From the NCBI GenBank assembly GCA_020631735.1, contig CM036160.1, positions 115,798,680-115,862,679 on the forward strand: 64,000 nt of DNA, given 5' to 3'. A program made the translations under genes and the position numbers. The stretch comes from Saccharum officinarum. Its lineage: Eukaryota; Streptophyta; Magnoliopsida; Poales; Poaceae. Below the pieces are notes generated by a model, which did no database searches, had not been told where the DNA came from, and saw only the letters and a program-made list of their open reading frames with translations. Shown one piece after another: positions 1-11,786 of this stretch. Every line of letters begins with the position of its first letter. Position 1 is the stretch's first letter.

Positions 1-1690
1 CTTAGCAATCTCAATTTTTATTTTAGTCCACCAGAATCTCTATTTTAAATCCTGATACATCTTATTACTACCTGGATGAATAGAAAACCTTGTGTTATGT
101 GCTTCATCAAGAATGAGCTGACGTAACTCTGGAACCTTTGGAACCACTAGCCGGTTCTTCAACCACAACACATCTGTATCATCAATACTGAAATCTATCC
201 GTTGACCTGATCTAACTTTTTCTCTGATGTGGGCTATACCAGAATTCTTTCTCTGAGCAGATATAATCTGATCTTTAATTGTTGATTCCACAGTAACATT
301 GGTCAATTGACCTTGTTGGACTATTTCAATATTTAACTTTTCTAATTCATGACACAAACTATGATCCATTGACTTTACAGTCATACAATTGCAATGATTC
401 TTTCTACTAAGTGCATCAGGAACAATATTTGCTTTTCTAGGGTGATAGTGCACTTCTAGATCATAATCCTTTATTAACTCAAGCCACCTTCTTTGCTTCA
501 TATTCAGTTCTGACTGAGTAAAGATATACTTCAAGCTTTTGTGATCTGTATAAATGTGGCAAGTATTACCTAACAAGTAATGACACCAGATTTTCAATAC
601 ATGAACCACAGCTGCTAGTTCAAGATCATGTGTTGGATAATGCTCTTCGTGATGTTTCAATTGTCTCGAGGCATAAGCAATGACTCTGCCTTCTTGCATC
701 AATATACAACCAAGGCCAATACTAGAGGCATCACAGTAAACATCAAATGGTTTTTCTATATTCGGTTGTGCTAAAACTAGAGCAGTTATCAGTGACTTCT
801 TTAAAATTCTAAAAGCCTTCTCACATTCTAGAGACCAGATGAACTTGGTTTGATTTTTCAACAATTCAGTGATTGTCTTGGCTACTTTTGAAAAGTCAGG
901 TATGAATCGACGGTAGTAACCTGCCATTCCTAGAAAACTTTGGACTTCATGAACTGAGATTGGTGGTTTCCAATTCAAAATATCTTTCATCTTACCAGGA
1001 TCAACTGCTACTCCTTCGGCTAACAACACATGTCCTAAGAATTGTACTTCCTTTAGCCAAAACTCACATTTACTAAACTTGGCATACAGTTGATGATCTC
1101 TCAGATGAGTTAGAACAACTCTGAGGTGCTCAACATGCTCTTCTTCCCTTTTGGAGTATACCAAAATATCATCAATAAAGACAACCACAAACTTGTCAAA
1201 CTTCGGCATGAAAACTGAGTTCATCAGATACATGAAATATGCCAGTGCATTGGTGAGGCCAAAAGACATAACTAGATACTCATACAATCCATATCTGGTA
1301 GTGAATGAAGTCTTTGGGATATCTTCTGGTCGGATCTTGATTTGATGGTACCCAGATCGAAGATCGATCTTTGAAAATACCTTTGCCCCCGCAAGTTGAT
1401 CAAAAAGTATATCAATGCGAGGCAACAGGTACTTGTTTTTAATGGTTACTTCATTCAACGAACGATAGTCAACACACATCCGTAAAGTCTGATCCTTCTT
1501 CTTGACAAAAAGAGCCGAACATCCCCACGGTGATGAACTGGGTTTGATGAAACCTTTTTCAAGCAACTCTTGCAATTGAACCTTGAGTTCGGCCAATTCA
1601 TTTGGTGACATTCTATAAGCTCTCCTGGATATTGGGGCAGTACCAGGTTTTAAGTCAATTACGAATTCTACTTCTCTGTTCGGTGGCAGA
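1..1690 (-). pseudogene. pol: Gypsy A pol: reverse transcriptase, RNase H and start of integrase
   Basis: This is the reverse transcriptase/RNase H part of element A, which copies the element's RNA into DNA inside its particles. The fingers-palm region holds the motifs [11 protein letters not shown] and [11 protein letters not shown], and the catalytic FIDD lies about 1166-1177. RNase H follows with CDASSIGLG and YTDHKSLK, then the PDALSRK hinge and the first part of the HHCC zinc domain of integrase ([12 protein letters not shown]). The frame from 1690 to 43 is open, and an in-frame TAG at 40-42 lies where related elements have a sense codon before RFWW. The N-terminal residues read from 1691-1788 belong to the inserted solo LTR, not to pol. 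The rest of integrase lies off the left edge. Family assignment is firm; the Tekay-like clade is inferred from the chromodomain of its relative G. Confidence 0.93.
1686..1690. repeat. Target-site duplication GCAGA, left copy
   Basis: GCAGA lies immediately left of the S LTR and again at 6721-6725 immediately right of it. The reading frame of A pol continues across the site if S and one copy of the duplication are removed, so this marks a genuine 5-bp insertion scar. Confidence 0.95.
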
Positions 1691-2129
1691 TGTAACAGAA
1701 CCGACCAAATTATAAGAGCACAAGTATAAAAACAAGCACCGAAGCGCTCAAATTTTCGAACTTGAGCCCATATAATCCCGGTAGTCAATCGAAACCACGA
1801 AGGATTTCAAACCAACTTGCTTACAACCAAGATCGCATCATTCAACATACAAAATCATACGTTACATTTCACAAGTAGTTCCGAAATAAGTTTATACACA
1901 CAGAGTCGCAATTATTACAAACCAAGTTTATAAAAGTAGCGGAAGCATACACACACCAGTTGTTTAACTACTGCTAGTCTTGTTGATCAACAACCCACAA
2001 AAGCATCAGGAAAGTACATAAAAGATGATCACGCCCTAGTGATCTAGTCTTCGTCACCCGCAGGGTGGAGACAAGTTTTGCAGAAGCCTTGATAGAGCAT
2101 ATCATCTGCAACAGGAGGGAATAAACCTT

Positions 2130-2147
2130 GAGTACTGGAATGTACTC
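2130..2147 (-). other. Conserved LTR hairpin GAGTAC-6 nt-GTACTC (S copy)
   Basis: A perfect inverted repeat with a 6-base loop, extending by one more pair. In the LTR sense it follows GGGTAAGTCTAGCT and precedes an AAGGTTTATTCCC...TGTTGCAG stretch. The same arrangement occurs in the LTRs of A, G and H. It could be an RNA hairpin near the 3' end of the LTR; its function is unknown. Confidence 0.7.
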
Positions 2148-2481
2148 AGCTAGACTTACCCGTCAAAAACCAGAAATAAGATGACACCAAGGATTATGCA
2201 AGGCTTACACAAGAGGCTAGCTGACATCACATTTTGCATAAAGGCATAAGTAATTGAAACTCTTATAACCTGTACTAGCAGTTCTTTTTAGCATTTACCT
2301 GTCATCTATCTTAGCACCTGTACTAAGCATGCACTTGATTATAATCAAACAATTATCAACATTATATCCAGAGCAGGTATAAATTTTGGCAACATTGTAT
2401 CATTCACTTAACCATCTATTCATTTAATGAGATCAACGTTGCCGCTGCTCAAGTCAAGTGCTCACTAACCGGGAGCGACGG

Positions 2482-2510
2482 CGATTCGAATCGAATTCCT
2501 ATCCAGCTGG
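2482..2510 (-). other. Conserved LTR block: CGATTCGAATCG palindrome and CCAGCTGG (S copy)
   Basis: A perfect 12-bp palindrome (2482-2493) lies 9 bp from CCAGCTGG (2503-2510). Both are kept in the LTRs of A, G and H at similar spacing. The TTCGAATC core resembles a Pol III B box, but no tRNA can be folded here, so the similarity may be chance. Confidence 0.65.
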
Positions 2511-3123
2511 AGGGGTATTTCTAACACTCACCGTGCAGACCCCTGCCAGGGTCGCACAGGCCACCTTTTCATATGATTCAGGAATCGCGGGTCCGAATGA
2601 TGTTGCGACCCCAAGGGCGACACTCTGCCAGGTGATAGGGACTCTAACCCCCCTTGGTCTCACGCCAATGTCCCCAAGCACATCCTTTCTCTCCTCCAAG
2701 AAGCAACCTACCATTCGATTCCCGGCCTGAATCACATTACTCGGCTTCGCGGTCGGAACGACTTATCCGGCCAACTAAGTGTTAGACTGCGTTCAACATG
2801 ACTCAAGGACGTACAGCGAATCGGTCCTTAAACGACTCAGACGGGCATAGCTCCACACCCAAGACGTGAAGTGTCTTGCGGCTGTACTATCGAACTCCCG
2901 CCCGGTCTCAATTTCATTTTAAAGCATGGTTCCATCCACGATAGCCATAAAGCCACTCGTGACTCCTTCCTACATCTCGCGGATGACCGGAAATCACCCG
3001 ACTTCTACCGTACTAAGCAGGGCTAAGCATTGATACGTGCCTAAACCTAAATTAAGATTTAAGTACGATATCTGGGCAAGGATAGGTATAATGCAACAAT
3101 TGTTTTCATACAACTCCTACAAC

Positions 3124-3315
3124 TTAATGCATTAAATAATTAAAAGTACTCAAGATGGATTTATAAAATGATGGGTTCAACATGCACCGGGGCTTGTCTT
3201 TTAGAAAGGTCGAGGGCCGGTGGTCAGGACACTCGGGTAGATCTTCGGCAGGAGCTTCGTCGCCAGTTGGTTCCTCTGGCTGCTCCGGCTGGTCCTGGAC
3301 TTCCTCCGGAATCAC
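3124..3315 (-). CDS. LTR-encoded acidic peptide (S copy)
   Basis: A 63-codon open frame inside the solo LTR, rich in Pro and Glu. Its core DLPECPDHRPSTF recurs in the G and H LTRs as DLPECPDHRPSSF, followed in all by a K-P-(R/W) motif. Over the 13 core codons, S and the G LTR at 46024-49899 differ synonymously at six codons and by a conservative Thr/Ser at one. That pattern suggests selection on protein. The frame is open further upstream, to an AG that could be a splice acceptor near 3355, so the start is uncertain and it may be an exon. I know of no function for it. Confidence 0.5.
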   Translation of the reverse strand: MIPEEVQDQPEQPEEPTGDEAPAEDLPECPDHRPSTFLKDKPRCMLNPSFYKSILSTFNYLMH

Positions 3316-4814
3316 TTGCTCGAATTCGAGGAGCGTTACCCCCTCCGGAACACCTATTGCATGAGTGCATAATAAATCTCATGTATGCATAGTGAAAGAT
3401 GCAGTATGCTCGGAATGAAATGCATTACAACATTCTTAAAGCTCTATTCAAATCACTTCAAATATTAGGTGCAAATTTCCTCTCCGGTAGAGAAGTACTC
3501 ACCTAATCTACTCAACCTAAGATATAGCTGTTCTTCTTCAGTTAAGGCCCTAACACCTAACAATTACAAGAGTAGCATTACTCAGGTTACCACATCCAAC
3601 ACCAAAATATCACAGTAAGACATTCTAGACAGCAGCTCAAAGATTCTAACATAACTGAAGATTCCTAACTCCAAAAGATATGATCTAAGACAATCTGGAA
3701 AGCTTAATAAATGCACTACAATTCATTTTCAGATCTCAACCCTAAATTTCTAAGTTTTTCATGTCGAATTTCATAAGTTCCAGAATCTATCATCTCTAAA
3801 CAGAGAGTAGCAAATTCTGGACTGTCACTTTAAACAGCAATAGCTCTCAAACTACTAAGCCAAATGCTCCCAAATTTTGACACAAGATAGTTTATCAAGC
3901 TTACTACAACTTTGGTATTTACAAGTTTTCCAGTAACCACCTTTATCAAAGGTCAAACCTAGAAATACTACCAGCTGTCCAGAAAACCTAGAATTGCAAA
4001 GATTAAATATTTATTTATATGGCAAACATCCCTTAAGACCAAACTAATGTTAACACAAGTTCACATAGGTCACAAAAACACCAGAAAGTAAGGTGTGCCC
4101 ACCTAGAATATTTATTTGTACTCATTTCTTAATTTACTTAATTAATTAAGTGAGATTTTAAACATATATGTAAACTATTCCTAAAATTCTACAAAAATTA
4201 CAGGAGACTCTATGAACCAAAAAGAGATCACTGTAAAAATTTGAACTAAAATTATTTACAGAAACTCCCTAAAAAAATTCACAAGCCCAAAAGGCTGATT
4301 TTTGTATAATTAACAAATCATATTAAAAAGTATGAACCAACAGATTTCATAATTTTCTTGGACACTTTAGGGTACCAAGACATTCTTCAAAAAGTTATAA
4401 GAACATTCCACATGTAGAAAAATTACTAAAATTCATTTAAGTATTTCCTAAAATAACAAGATAGCATTATAACTTGAAAAGTACTTAAGCACTAATGCCC
4501 AAATTTTTACCAGAGCTAATTTAGGTATAACTTATTCTACCCACCAATTTTCATAATTTTTGGAATAATACAGCTCCAGTTATACATTTAACAAATTTGC
4601 CTTTATTTCCCAATACATTTGAAAGATCTATTTAATTCTCCTAAAAACTAAACATCACATACCTGATTTATATTTTTCTAAAATACTACACATCATGTAG
4701 ATCCTAACAAAATTTATCTTATAATTTTTGGGCAAGTAAAACCCTTGATCTATATTTTCCAAACAACAACAAAAATCTGTGACAATATGAAAAGAAAAAC
4801 CAAAACCGAACCCT

Positions 4815-5800
4815 AACCCGCTACAGTGTTGGGCCGGCCCGGCTTGACAGTGCGGCCCAGCTAGCGCGCGGCCCGTCCCAGACTCCCGCCCGCGCGCGCG
4901 TGGCGCTGATAGCGCGGGCCCGCAGGCCAGAGAGAGAAGAGTAGAGGGGGAAGACGGCCGCGACTCCGGCGAGCTCTAGCTCGCCGACGACGGCGCCTCC
5001 GGCGACGGGAAGAGCACCAATGGCTTCCCCGTGACTTCCCGCATCGACCAAACCTAGATTTGCTGACCCTATCCCACCCTAGCTACGACGGCCATGGCGA
5101 CCGCGGCTCGGAGGCGGCACCCGGTGGCGGTCCGGCGAGCTCCGGGGGACAGGGACCTAAGTGAGGTGTGCTACGGCTTCCTGAGGACATGGCGGACCTC
5201 TCCATGCCAAGGAAGAGGATGGAGGTGGAGCGAGTGCCGCTGGCCGCGTGAGCTCCGCACCGGCGGCCATGGCGCGGCTGCGCACGATGGTGTTCCGATG
5301 TGTACCGGCCATCCCATCCGGTAGCGTCATCACCTAGGCTGCTCTACCCACCTCAGAACCCAGAACACTTAGCGGGGAGACTAGAGGGAGACTGTAGGGA
5401 GCCGGCCACGGTGAGCCGCTGCGCGGACAGTACACCGGCGAGGACTCGCGGTGGCAGAAATCGAAATTCGCCCTCACCTCTGCACAATCGGGTCAAGCAA
5501 CGGGTGAAGGAGGTGGAGGGGATGTTGGCGGAGTAGTGAACGGGATTTGGAGGACGGTGGTGAGACGGTGAGCTTGCGCGAGCACGGAGAAGGCTACGGT
5601 GGCAATTGCGCCTCCGTTTTCCGCCTCGGTGAGCCCGTCTAGAGCGAGAGGGAGGGGGAGGAGAGTGAGCGCGAGTGAGGGGGTGGAGGTGTCTGCTCGG
5701 TGTTCAAACCCGCGCCTAGGCTCGCAACGTGGAGGCGACGACAGCGCTTGGACGCCACGCGGCGACGCTCTTCTGCCCGAGCGCCATGACACGGCCGGTG
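4815..5800 (-). other. GC-rich, gene-like block inside LTR S
   Basis: An abruptly GC- and CpG-rich stretch within an otherwise AT-rich LTR, at the place where A, G and H LTRs have the same kind of block. Several open frames exist on both strands, but they overlap each other and are not conserved between LTR families, so I call none coding. In A the matching block carries a TATA box, which suggests these blocks are the promoter and 5' transcribed part of the LTR. Confidence 0.5.
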
Positions 5801-6720
5801 TCCGACTGAAGGCGCGATCGTTGACTGAATCGATGAGGCCGAACGGTGACTGACAGTGAAAGTTTTGCGCTGATTATCTTCCAACATAGCTCGATTCGGT
5901 CCAAGATGACAACATCAAATTTGTAGAGCTATGTGAGGGCAACAAGTTTGTCAATTGGAGTTTGGACTGGTTCGGCCTTGATTTGAAACTACATAGCCCC
6001 AAAGTGGTGCCCTTTGAAACTGAAACGTGTTTGCAGTTAGTGAAACTGACTGAAACCCTATTTTCAAGACACCATATCTCCTAAACCATTTAGAACTAGG
6101 TGATGGTGATGTTGACAATGTTGTAGAGCTAAGTGAGTACTACAAAAGTGTTAACATGAGTGTGAGCTGGTTTGGTCTAGTTTGCAAACTACAAGCTTCC
6201 AAAGTAGGTCACAGTAAAACTGGGGGGCACTTTTGAGACTTTGGAAAATTTCTAAGTGTTGAGACAGCCCCTCTAGCTGACTTGTGGGCCATTTTTGAGC
6301 ATGTTCTGGTCAGTTTCATGAGATGGTCATATTGAAACTTTTGTTCCCCATAAAATTCTCTACAACTTTGCTTAAGGGTGCTCCTCCATGCTAGGTCTCT
6401 AAGCTAGACTTTTTAATTGGTCAAACTAGAGCATCCTAGGGCTAAATGCTAGTCAACTACACCTTGGAGGGCATTTTGGTGATTTTGGTCAACATGAACC
6501 TTGCTCCATGAGTGACCCTAAGTATAACTAATGTGTTGTGAGATATAATTAGCTACTCTACCCTTTAGTTACACCAACTCCCTAGAGTCACATGATAGGA
6601 ACCAAACAAAATTCTAAAACATCCACATTAGTTGCAACACATAAAATAACATGAAATGATGCATGCTTATGCTCATGCAAATGCAATGCAATTATGGAGC
6701 TAAACACCTGAGGTGTTACA

Positions 6721-7243
6721 GCAGACCAGGTAGATCATCGGGAAACACATCTGGAAATTCACCGACTACCGGTATATCACAGATTTCTTTCATTGAGGTT
6801 ACACATATCCTCTCAAATGTTCTCTTTGGAATAGAAAGTTGGATAAGAAGATGAGATTTATTATCTGGTAAGTTCAACCTGATAGTTCTGTGTAGTGCAT
6901 CTATAATAGCTCCTCGTTGGTACATCCAATTCATACCCAGGATTACATCTATATCCTGATTATGTAATATTATCATTGAGATAGGAAATATATGCCCACC
7001 CAACTCTATAGGTACCTCACATACCATTTCCTTAGTACACAATCGTCTCCCAGGCAACTAAATAAAGAAATCCTCTTGTGTTCCCATAATTGGAATGTCA
7101 TGCTTTGTAACAAAGGTGCGATTTATAAATGTATGCGATGCACCAGAATCAAATAACAATACTGCTGGATGATTAGCAACAGGGAACATACCCATCATAA
7201 CAGGTTCTCCCTCTAGAATTGCACTTGCTTGGGTGTAGAACAC
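6721..7243 (-). pseudogene. pol: Gypsy A aspartic protease and start of reverse transcriptase region
   Basis: The retroviral-type protease that would cut the A polyprotein. The catalytic motif LLFDSGASHTFI is intact, and the second conserved region reads DVILGMNWM. The C-terminal end (GEFPDVFPDDLPGL) is the typical lead-in to reverse transcriptase, where S then interrupts the frame at 6720. An in-frame amber at 7058-7060 splits the domain about 60 codons after the catalytic site. Gag lies upstream in the same frame, so gag and pol were one continuous ORF. Confidence 0.9.
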
Positions 7244-7894
7244 ACGTCCCGTCTTCTTCTTTTCACCCTTACCCTTCTGGACGTTCAGATTATTGTTCTT
7301 ACTCTGAGGCTACGGTTGTTGCGGTACGAGAGCTCTTGGATAATTGGGGTTGTACTGCCTTGGATACGGACAGTCCTTTGAGAAGTGGCCTGGCTTTCCA
7401 CAGTTATAGCAGGGAAAGTTATGGGTTAGCGGGCTCTGATTTCGAGTACCAGGGGCATTCAGCTGTTATGGATATTGATGGATTGCGGCAGGACGAATAA
7501 ACGTCTACGACCGAGCTTGGTATTACGGTGGACGATAAGAATGGCGGAAATGATTCTGAGGGTGGTAGATAAACTTTTGGCGCTTTTTAATGCTGCCTGA
7601 CGAGCTAGACAACACGTGCTTCTTTTTCTTGGACTCTTTGTGAATGCGGGACTTCTCTTCTGAAGCAATAGCGACATTGACTACTTCATGATATGTGGCA
7701 TTATAGCATGTGACCAACACAGTCTAAATCTTTGTATTCAAACCCCTCATGAAATAACTTTTCTTCTTTACATCAGTGTTCACATACTCAACTGCAAACT
7801 ATGACAAATGATTGAATTTGCCAACATACTGAAGAACTATCTGGTTTCCCTATTTTAGAGAGAGAAACTCTTCTAACTTCATTACCATGACACC
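7244..7894 (-). pseudogene. gag: Gypsy A gag, C-terminal part with CCHC knuckle
   Basis: This is the second half of A gag; the first half is at 49900-50354, on the other side of the G block. The end of the Retrotrans_gag domain (MKLEEFLSLK, KFNHLS, VKKKSYFMRGL) is followed by a Lys/Ser-rich linker and a CCHC zinc knuckle, CYNCGKPGHFSKDC, near 7370-7412. The frame matches the protease. Several in-frame stops occur; those near 7846, 7804 and 7732 are TAG where related gags have Gln. The frame runs on into the left half across the ACACC duplication. Confidence 0.9.
7890..7894. repeat. Target-site duplication ACACC, left copy
   Basis: ACACC precedes the G LTR start at 7895 and recurs at 49900-49904 right after the last G LTR. 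The gag frame of A resumes across the two copies, so everything from 7895 to 49899 entered A as, or grew from, a single insertion. Confidence 0.95.
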
Positions 7895-8419
7895 TGTAAC
7901 ACCCCGGTGTTACGCAGGCATTTAGCATTGCAAATCATACGCATGATGCATCATTGCATTTATAATCACATATGAAATAGAGTGCATTTTTAGTCAAAGC
8001 ACTTCTGTAAAACATGATTGTTGCATATAATTGTCTAAGAATTACTCCACCTTGATTATACTTGTTAGGCTACTAAAACATATGTGGCTATAATTTTAAA
8101 TCACCTAGAACTAGTTAGTATAATTTTTGGAGCAACTTTGGTAACCAAAGTTTTGTCAAATTTTGCTTTTAAAAATATTATTGAAAATGGTCAAAAACCC
8201 TCCCTAATTAGCTTTTATTCTCCAATTCAAAATATGTTAAGAATTTGGAGTTGGTCCCTTAATAAAAGTTGTAGAGAATTAAATTCTAAGCAACTTTCAT
8301 TTTTGGGCCATTTTCAGAAAAAGTCATCTTCTTGCTCAAAATGGGATTTTAAAACTGTTAATTGAATTTATTTGAAAAATTTCTGGAAAATAAAAATGGA
8401 AAATCGTTTCCTCACCTTT

Positions 8420-9200
8420 TGGGCCGCCGCCTCCCTTCCCGGCCTACTCGTGAATCGGCCCGGCCCAGCTCCACGCACCGCGTCCGCCTCACCCCGCCCG
8501 CACGCCCGCGCCACGTCGTGGCCCCGGTAGGGGCGACTCGCCCCGTGGCCGGCATGCGCCGCTCGCCGGTGACACCTGGCCGACTATGGTCCCCATGAGC
8601 GCGCGCCTCGCCATTTCAAGCCGCAGGGGCTCCACTTCTCTCTCTGCCCTCTCCATTTTCTTTCTCCCACGTGGCAGTTCTCCGCCCCACACCGAGCACC
8701 GCTCGAGCCGGCCTCGCCACCGCCACCTCCACCGGCAAAATTAGCCGTCGGTGGTCCACCGCCGCCCTCCATCGCGTGCACGTCGCTCCGCCTCCATCTC
8801 CGACACGTCGTGTTCGCCTTGATTCCACCATTCGAGCTAGGTAGGTTCAATTTGAGCCGTTTTGCCACTATCGGTCATGGCGTCGCCGCGCTCGACCTCA
8901 CCGTGAGAAGGGTGTCCCTGCTGTTTCTTGTTTCCTCGGAGTCACCTTGCCGCGTTCGCCTTCCTCTTGCGGACCCAACACGCACCTCGCTGTGCCGGGT
9001 TATGGCCGGCAACGGCCGTCGGCCTGCTACCAGCGCGGCCGTGGCGCCATGGTCGCCGTCGTGACCACACCCCCTTGGCCTCGCGGACCGAACGGCCTTG
9101 GGCCGTAGGCCCAGCCGGGCCGGCTCGTTTTTCTCCCGCGTGCGTGCGCCCAGGCCGAAAGCCGTTTCAGGCCGGTTGGTTTCACTGGGCCAGCCGTTAG
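8420..9200 (+). other. GC-rich block of G LTR 0
   Basis: A CpG-rich segment containing CT-rich runs typical of plant 5' UTRs and an ATG at 8878 (GGTCATGGCG). Equivalent blocks lie at about 29020-29784, 46540-47330 and 63210-64000 in the other G LTRs. Open frames here differ between copies and are not conserved, so I treat it as a promoter or 5'-leader region rather than a gene. Confidence 0.45.
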
Positions 9201-10146
9201 CAATAAGAAAAATTGTTTTTTATTTTTCTCTTATTATTTTGGGAAGATAAATGTTTTAAAAAATGTTTGTGTAATCATTTTGGCTCTAAAAATTGTGAAA
9301 TAAATTTTGGTAGATTTCTTAGAACCAGATCTATGATCTAAAAATATTGCATGTCAAGTTTAAAATACTTTTCTATAGGATTTTTATTTAATCATTGAAA
9401 TTGTTATTTTCTTGATAAATATGTAATAAATCATATAAAGCTCAGAAAAATATGGTTTCAATTTTGTTAATCTTTTTGTGTAATGTACTTTCTAGAGAAA
9501 ATATGTGCCATGCATGTTCTGTAGAAAAATTTTGATGTGTAGTACAAGTGCTTATTATTGTTGATAATTGTTATTTTTTACAGAGAGAAAAATATGAATA
9601 AAACATGCATATAATAATTTTTCTATAGTGATTGTTTATTGTGTAGAATGTAGAAAAAATGCTAAATCTGTTGTTTGATACTTTTCATAGTATAAAGTAT
9701 TTTTATACTCATTTTTATACCTTAGATTGTTATTTTTGTGTAGGCAGTTCTAGTACTCCAAATGTAATAAAATTTTTGTGGCATGCTAGATTAGATAATA
9801 GTAAGCCACTGTAATTTTATCATATTTTTTAATGCTACCAAAAGAAGTGTTGCTATTCAAACATATTGTCAACTAGTGTTTAATTAACCTTGTTAATGCA
9901 AGATTAGTTGATAAGATTTGCTTTGGTGTATATTTGAAGCATCTTAGATTTATGGGATGACTTGGCATGGTAGTAGTAGTAGACTAGTACATGTTCTTGG
10001 ATGATGTGGACTACCTTGTAGAAGAGTTGTATTTCCACTTTATGCAATAAAGTAAACATGTTCATCTACATCTCATTCATCATGATCATTACATGTCATC
10101 TCTGTAACACACCTAGGCATGAGCACTTATACAATTGCATCATACA

Positions 10147-10353
10147 GGATCGTAAGAAGTAACTTCGGTAGTAGTTCCTGAGGAGCCGGAAGAGCAGCCC
10201 GAGATGCAAGAGCAGGAGGTGCCCGAAGCCGACGAGGAGGTCGGTGAGGATCTTTCGGAGTGCCCTGACCACCGCCCGAGCTCTTTCAAAAGAGGCAAGC
10301 CCCGGAGCATTTATCTCTCGGTTTACAAATATTTTATTAATGCTTTACTTTAA
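10147..10353 (+). CDS. LTR-encoded acidic peptide (G LTR 0 copy)
   Basis: After an acceptor-like TCATACAG the frame reads PEEPEEQPEMQEQEVPEADEE and then the conserved core (here DLSECPDHRPSSF) to a TAA at 10351-10353. An in-frame TAA at 10153-10155 stands where the sister LTR at 46024 has CAA, so any product must start after it or this copy is decayed. The Pro-to-Ser change in the core is specific to this copy. Confidence 0.4.
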
Positions 10354-10799
10354 TTGATGCATTACGTTTAGGGGTTGTTTGCAACCGTTGCTGCATTATA
10401 CTTTGTTTACCCTTGTTCTACCATATCCTTGTTACCTTGGTATTCGCAGTCAAGAAATGCTTAGCTTGCTTAGACCGATAGAAGTCGGGTGATTTCCTGT
10501 CACCTGCGAGCTATAGGTGGTTACCTGGATCTGCTTGAAAAAGTATGTCATCTTAAAATAACTAAGTGCTAATGTAAAATTGAGACCGGATGGAGACTTG
10601 TAGGGTTTTGGACTGTAGTGTTTTCCATCTGTGTCGATTAAGGACTAACCGTTGTTGGGCCTCGAGTCATGTTGAATGCATGCCTTATATTTAGCTGGCC
10701 GAATAATGTACCTTTCAACCGCGAAGCTGGGAGATTATTCGGGCCGAGTGGATTGCCCGCAACACACAGTACCGAAGCAGGTGTGGTAGGACACGGGGG

Positions 10800-11766
10800 A
10801 TGCGGTAAGGTACAGCAAGCTACCAATCATAGAACGGTAGAGAGTTTGATCAATTGGTTTGCCTCCCTCATCTAGGTCGAGATGTCCATTAGATGGCATT
10901 GGGGTCTTGATTGGCTTACACTCTTCCATCTTGAATCTTTTGAGAAGATTCTTGGTATACTTTTCTTGAGAGATGAAAATCTCTTCTCTCATTTGCTTGA
11001 CTTGAAAACCAAGGAAGAATGTTAGCTCACCAATCATTGACATCCCGAACTCCTTTGACATCAATTCACCAAATTCTTTGCAATAATCTTCATTTGTTGA
11101 CCCGAAGATGATATCATCAACATAGACTTGACAAATGAAGATCTCTCCATTAAGCTTCTTGGTAAATAGTGTGGTGTCAACCTTTCCAATAGTGAAGCCC
11201 TTCTCAATGAGGAAGTCTCGGATGCGCTCATACCACACTTTAGGGGCTTGCTTGAGCCCATATAGCGCCTTGGACAACCTATAAACATGATTAGGATATC
11301 TAGGGTCTTCAAACCCAGGAGGTTGTTCAACATAGACTAGTTCATTTATGAAGTCATTTAAAAATGCACTTTTCACATCCATTTGATATAGTTTTATTTC
11401 ATGATGTGATGCATATGCAAGAAGGATACGAATGGCTTCAAGTCTTGCAACGGATGCAAAGGTCTCTCCAAAATCAAGACCTTCAACTTGAGAGAACCCC
11501 TTTGCAACTAGTCTTGCCTTGTTCCTCACTACTATGCCTTGATCATCTTGCTTGTTGCGGAACACCCACTTGGTTCTAATGACTCTTGCACCTTTTGGAT
11601 GCTCTTCAAGTGTCCAAACTTGATTGCGGGCGAAGTTGTTCAATTCTTCGTGCATGGCATTCACCCAATCCGGATCTTGAAGAGCTTCTTCTACATTCTT
11701 AGGTTCAAGACAAGAGACAAAAGAGTGATGTTCAACAAAAGAAGTAAGCTTTTGAGATCGAGTCAT
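10800..11766 (-). pseudogene. pol: Copia C reverse transcriptase (truncated)
   Basis: A RVT_2 reverse transcriptase with the catalytic YVDDIIFGSTN and the typical QMDVKSAFLN and YGLKQAPK motifs, open from 11766 to the junction. The frame is clean until MIGSLLYLTA, after which copia identity ends at 10800 and the frame runs into G LTR sequence read backwards. The connection and RNase H domains that normally follow are absent, so this copy could not finish reverse transcription by itself. Confidence 0.92.
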
Positions 11767-11786
11767 TACACCCTTTGTAGGACTCC

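Larger units (their letters stand above)
1691..6720 (-). mobile_element. Solo LTR S of a gypsy element (5,030 bp)
   Basis: On the minus strand it starts TGTAACACCTCAGGTGTT at 6720 and ends GGTCGGTTCTGTTACA at 1691. Both ends match the LTR ends of A and G. It holds exactly one set of the landmarks seen in the other LTRs, in the same order: terminal palindrome, GC-rich block (about 4815-5800), acidic peptide ORF (3124-3315), CGATTCGAATCG palindrome (2482-2493), GAGTAC hairpin (2130-2147). There is no gag or pol, so it is one LTR left after LTR-LTR recombination. The flanking GCAGA duplication shows that the parent element inserted in A pol. At 5 kb it is longer than the A and G LTRs. The rest (1791-2100, 3320-4800, 5900-6700) is AT-rich and shows no genes. 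Confidence 0.92.
7895..10799 (+). repeat. G LTR 0 (5' LTR of unit 1, 3' end missing)
   Basis: Starts TGTAACACCCCGGTGTTAC, an 8-bp inverted repeat around CC. It aligns along its length with the complete G LTR at 46024-49899 until the shared string CACGGGGG at 10799, then switches without a gap to copia C sequence. About the last quarter of the LTR, including the conserved palindrome and hairpin, is lost. The region 9200-10146 is AT-rich and holds nothing I can call. Confidence 0.93.

Noticed and set aside
2458..2730. 90-codon plus-strand ORF in S
   Set aside because: Antisense to the LTR orientation and not conserved in G, H or A at the same place.
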